64,000 bases of DNA from Halapricum salinum (lineage in GTDB: Archaea > Halobacteriota > Halobacteria > Halobacteriales > Haloarculaceae): the NCBI RefSeq assembly GCF_004799665.1, contig NZ_CP031310.1:2286887-2350886 (forward strand), in the 5' to 3' direction. Under the pieces are notes generated by a model, which saw only the letters and a program-made list of their open reading frames with translations, did no database searches and was not told where the DNA came from. Each line of letters starts with the position of its first letter. Position 1 is the stretch's first letter. This document shows, in pieces, positions 61,750 through 64,000 of the stretch. The position numbers were made by a program, and so were the translations under genes.

Positions 61750-62437
61750 GCTGCGCTTCCATCAGCGTCAGGTAGTGGCCGTCCGGATCGAGTATCCTGA
61801 TCCCCTTTTCGACTGTTTCGGCCGCACGTGTGCGCTCTCGAACCCGATCGATCACTCTGCCGGGATCGTCGGTCCGCAGCCCCCAGTCGACGTGAACGCC
61901 GCCGCGGCCATCGGCGATTCCCAACTGCGGTTCCCACAGCTCCAGGTCAAGTTCGCCAGTCGTCAGGCGAATCCGCCGCCGTTCGTCACCACGGTCGACG
62001 ACTTCGAACCCCAGATCGGTGTAGAATCCGGTGGCCCGCTCTAGGTCCGCGACCTCCAGGACCAGTTCGAAGATACCGTCGATTCCCGGCCCGGCGATGT
62101 CGCGCTGACCTAGCTCGACGCAGTTGTCCGCCGGATCGTCGAGATAGAGCGAGCGTGCGTCGCCGAAGACTGCCTCGACCAGCTCGAAGGTCGAATCGAG
62201 ACGGTTCCACCACGTCTCGTACTCCCCGGAGGGGATCGAGAACGCGTAATGTGTGTGGACGCCGCCTCGCGGGACCGCGCCCGGTCGGCGGATCACGAGT
62301 TCGGTGTCGCCAGCGTCCAGTACCGTCTCGGTTTCGGTCCGCCTGACGACCGGCAGGTCGAGATCGGTGCGGTAGAAATCGACCACCGGCTCGCGGTGTT
62401 TGGCCTCCAGCGCGACCCAGCCACAGGAACCGAGCAT
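61742..62437 (-). CDS. VOC-family (glyoxalase-like) protein
   Basis: This 231-residue protein consists of two VOC half-domains: GSCGWVALEAKHREPVVDFY with LYLDDPADNCVELG, and FELVLEVADLERATGFYTDL with ILDPDGHYLTLMEAQPN. Metal residues His/Glu can be assigned in GGVHTHYAF, GGVHVDWGL and NCVELG. It may be a dioxygenase or isomerase-like enzyme; the reaction is unknown. Confidence 0.87.
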   Translation of the reverse strand: MLGSCGWVALEAKHREPVVDFYRTDLDLPVVRRTETETVLDAGDTELVIRRPGAVPRGGVHTHYAFSIPSGEYETWWNRLDSTFELVEAVFGDARSLYLDDPADNCVELGQRDIAGPGIDGIFELVLEVADLERATGFYTDLGFEVVDRGDERRRIRLTTGELDLELWEPQLGIADGRGGVHVDWGLRTDDPGRVIDRVRERTRAAETVEKGIRILDPDGHYLTLMEAQPN

Positions 62438-62479
62438 ACTGCGAGTGTGGTACCCCGGGAGGAAAAACCTCGTCGTCGA

Positions 62480-63178
62480 TCAGACCGCAGCCGAGGCGTA
62501 TCCGGTGATCGTACCGACGATCGTCTCCCAGACCGAGAAGCCGGTCGTGATCGCCAGTACGGTGTCGGCCGCGAAGAAAGCGAAGATCGCGGCACCGAAG
62601 AAGTGTGCCTTCCGGAGGTCGAACGTGTGCGAGAAGGTGTGGAAGAAGTAGGCATTGGCGAGGCTCACGGGAACGATCGCGAGCATCTCGCCGACCCATA
62701 TTCCGGGGTGTGCGCCGTACTCGACGGCGAGGCCGATCGTCACGAGTTGGGTCTTGTCGCCGACTTCGCCTGCGGCCATCATCGCGAAGATCGGAACGAA
62801 TCCCCCGAGGGAGTTCGGGACGTCGTAGCCCAATAGCGTCACGTCAAGCTCGCCACTCGCCGTCGTCATTCCGCCGTCAGTCGTCGTCGGCTCGGCTGCC
62901 GGGGCCGGTGCTGAACGGACGAGCAAGACTGCGAACACCGCGAACAGGACCACGGTGAACAGTTCGAGATACAGCTCCGGCAGCGCACCTCTGAGCGCGC
63001 TCCCCAGCCAGATCTCGACGGCCGTCCAGCCCGCGAAGGCCGCGCCAGCCGCCGAAACCACGAGCAGCGGGTGGTACCGCGTCGAGAGCCCCGCGATGAT
63101 GAACTGCACCTTCTCGCCCGGGAGCACCGCGAGCTGGGCCGTCGCGGCAGCGACGACGACCGCGAGCCACTCACTCAC
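62480..63178 (-). CDS. TMEM165/GDT1-family cation transporter
   Basis: This 232-residue protein has six predicted transmembrane helices in two halves. The second has the family motif AAGEVGDKTQLVTIGLA (ExGDKT). The first reads VLPGEKVQFIIAGLS, where the ExGDKT motif is changed (the first Glu and the Thr are lost). The family exchanges Mn2+/Ca2+ for protons. An unequal pair of motifs may change cation binding. Confidence 0.85.
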   Translation of the reverse strand: MSEWLAVVVAAATAQLAVLPGEKVQFIIAGLSTRYHPLLVVSAAGAAFAGWTAVEIWLGSALRGALPELYLELFTVVLFAVFAVLLVRSAPAPAAEPTTTDGGMTTASGELDVTLLGYDVPNSLGGFVPIFAMMAAGEVGDKTQLVTIGLAVEYGAHPGIWVGEMLAIVPVSLANAYFFHTFSHTFDLRKAHFFGAAIFAFFAADTVLAITTGFSVWETIVGTITGYASAAV

Positions 63179-63293
63179 GCCTGCTCACCGCCCGACTGGC
63201 GATCCGTGCCGCTCGCATATACTCGAATTTAGATCCATCTAACACGTAAGCGTTGTGGACCAAACGAAAAATTGCTGTCTGGGAAACACCGTC

Positions 63294-63998
63294 TCAGGCC
63301 GGTTCTTCGACCTGTTCGTCGACGGTTCCGCCACCACCGCTACGGCCGCCGAAGGTGAGGACCCACAGGACGGCGAGCCCCAGATAGAATGCCAGCGTGA
63401 TCGGGATCGCGAGGATCAGCATCGTGAAGATTCCGCTCGGAGAGATGAACGCGGCAAAGGCGAAGATGGCGATGGTCACTTCGCGCCAGCGTCGCCACAT
63501 CGACTCGACCGAGATCAGGCCGCCGAAGTGGAACAACAGCATCGTCACCGGGATTTCGGCGAGGAGGCCGATTCCTACGGTCGTATAGACCACCATCCAG
63601 CCGTAGTACTTGATCCGGTAGGCGATGACCATGTTCGCCCCGAGCGCGTCCTGGGCCAGCCAGGAGATGACAGCAGGCGCGACCTGAGTGTAGCCGACGT
63701 AACTCCCGAGGGCGATCCCGGCGACGAGCGACCCGCCCCAGACGATCAGGACGCGTCGGTCGCCAGTGACCAGCCCGCGCGATTTGAGCGCTGGCCAGGC
63801 GTAGTAGACGATCAGCGGCAGCGTCACGGCGATGGCAACGAGCGCGCTGAACTTGATCTCGAAGATCAGGTGTTCGACGGGATGCAGCGCCACCGTCTGG
63901 ACGTCCTCGCTCCGCATGCCTTCAGGCAGGCGGGCGGTGAAGTCGTCGTTGATCTGCTTGATCCCGCCGCGATAGAGCCAGACGAACAGGCCACCGAG
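63294..63998 (-). CDS. tatC: Sec-independent translocase TatC (5' end beyond window)
   Basis: The visible 234 residues include the TatC core phrases HPVEHLIFEIKFSALVAIAV, YAWPALKSRGL, FAAFISPSGIFTMLILAIPI and FHFGGLISVE. The frame is open to the window edge, reading LGGLFVWLYRGGIKQINDDF upstream of the Met at 63917, so the real start lies outside and the internal Met is not the start. TatC forms the receptor of the twin-arginine pathway, which exports folded proteins such as the two RR lipoproteins found here. Confidence 0.88.
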   Translation of the reverse strand, partial: LGGLFVWLYRGGIKQINDDFTARLPEGMRSEDVQTVALHPVEHLIFEIKFSALVAIAVTLPLIVYYAWPALKSRGLVTGDRRVLIVWGGSLVAGIALGSYVGYTQVAPAVISWLAQDALGANMVIAYRIKYYGWMVVYTTVGIGLLAEIPVTMLLFHFGGLISVESMWRRWREVTIAIFAFAAFISPSGIFTMLILAIPITLAFYLGLAVLWVLTFGGRSGGGGTVDEQVEEPA

Positions 63999-64000
63999 CA

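Overview
The window is 64 kb of a GC-rich, gene-dense chromosome from a haloarchaeon (class Halobacteria). Supporting evidence: proteins are strongly acidic; the translation genes are archaeal (L44e, S27e, aIF2-alpha, Nop10, initiator tRNA-Met, Cdc48/VAT, PAC2-type chaperone); several families are typical of haloarchaea (TrmB regulators, Tfx, HAH_0734 family, DUF5779, Tat lipoproteins, leaderless starts with TATA boxes about 26-30 bases upstream). The genus cannot be named from sequence alone; a Haloarcula/Halomicrobium/Halorhabdus-like organism is a guess.

Layout. 1-2.7 kb: three consecutive NAD-dependent sugar-nucleotide epimerase/dehydratases, the first SQD1-like and cut by the window edge. 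2.7-4.5 kb: a universal stress protein, a TrmB regulator and a divergent 37-codon gene, with a sequence between them that fits the published Halobacterium TrmB site, followed by an 82-bp palindromic element. 4.6-16.5 kb: mostly housekeeping and signalling genes (receiver-PAS-PAS protein, serA, GlmU-like enzyme, hybrid sensor kinase, SufU/IscU scaffold, GNAT, methyltransferase, Cdc48). 16.5-19.1 kb: a radical SAM gene whose 3' end and terminator are present twice, then a heliorhodopsin. 19.1-24.2 kb: CapA-like lipoprotein, second TrmB regulator, PH-like membrane protein, TRAM protein, Tfx, SDR.

24.4-49.0 kb is the unusual part: one rightward transcription unit of five giant genes (1303, 1327, 1182, 3572 and 737 codons) stitched together by overlapping starts and stops, with two tiny ORFs (40 and 20 codons) at two of the junctions. 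The first product is predicted to be membrane-anchored, with PKD/Ig-like domains outside and a large cytoplasmic half. The second has Gly-rich linkers and a DUF6603-like beta-rich body. The 3572-residue protein contains about 640 residues of degenerate ten-residue repeats. The last has a lamin-tail-like domain. I know no function for this set; it is the best candidate here for an undescribed system.

49-55 kb: Tat lipoprotein, DUF1405 membrane protein, class I-like fructose-1,6-bisphosphatase, DnaJ-domain protein and a leftward ribosomal operon (L44e-S27e-aIF2alpha-Nop10-PAC2). An HAH_0734-family gene at 54.8 kb is followed at its stop codon by a second copy of the 82-bp element. 55-64 kb: DUF2298 membrane protein, initiator tRNA-Met followed by two partial copies of its own 3' end (fossil attachment sites), hpt, two membrane/envelope genes, DUF5779, a double-VOC protein, a TMEM165/GDT1 transporter and a TatC gene cut by the window edge. 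No CRISPR array, rRNA or intact insertion sequence was seen.
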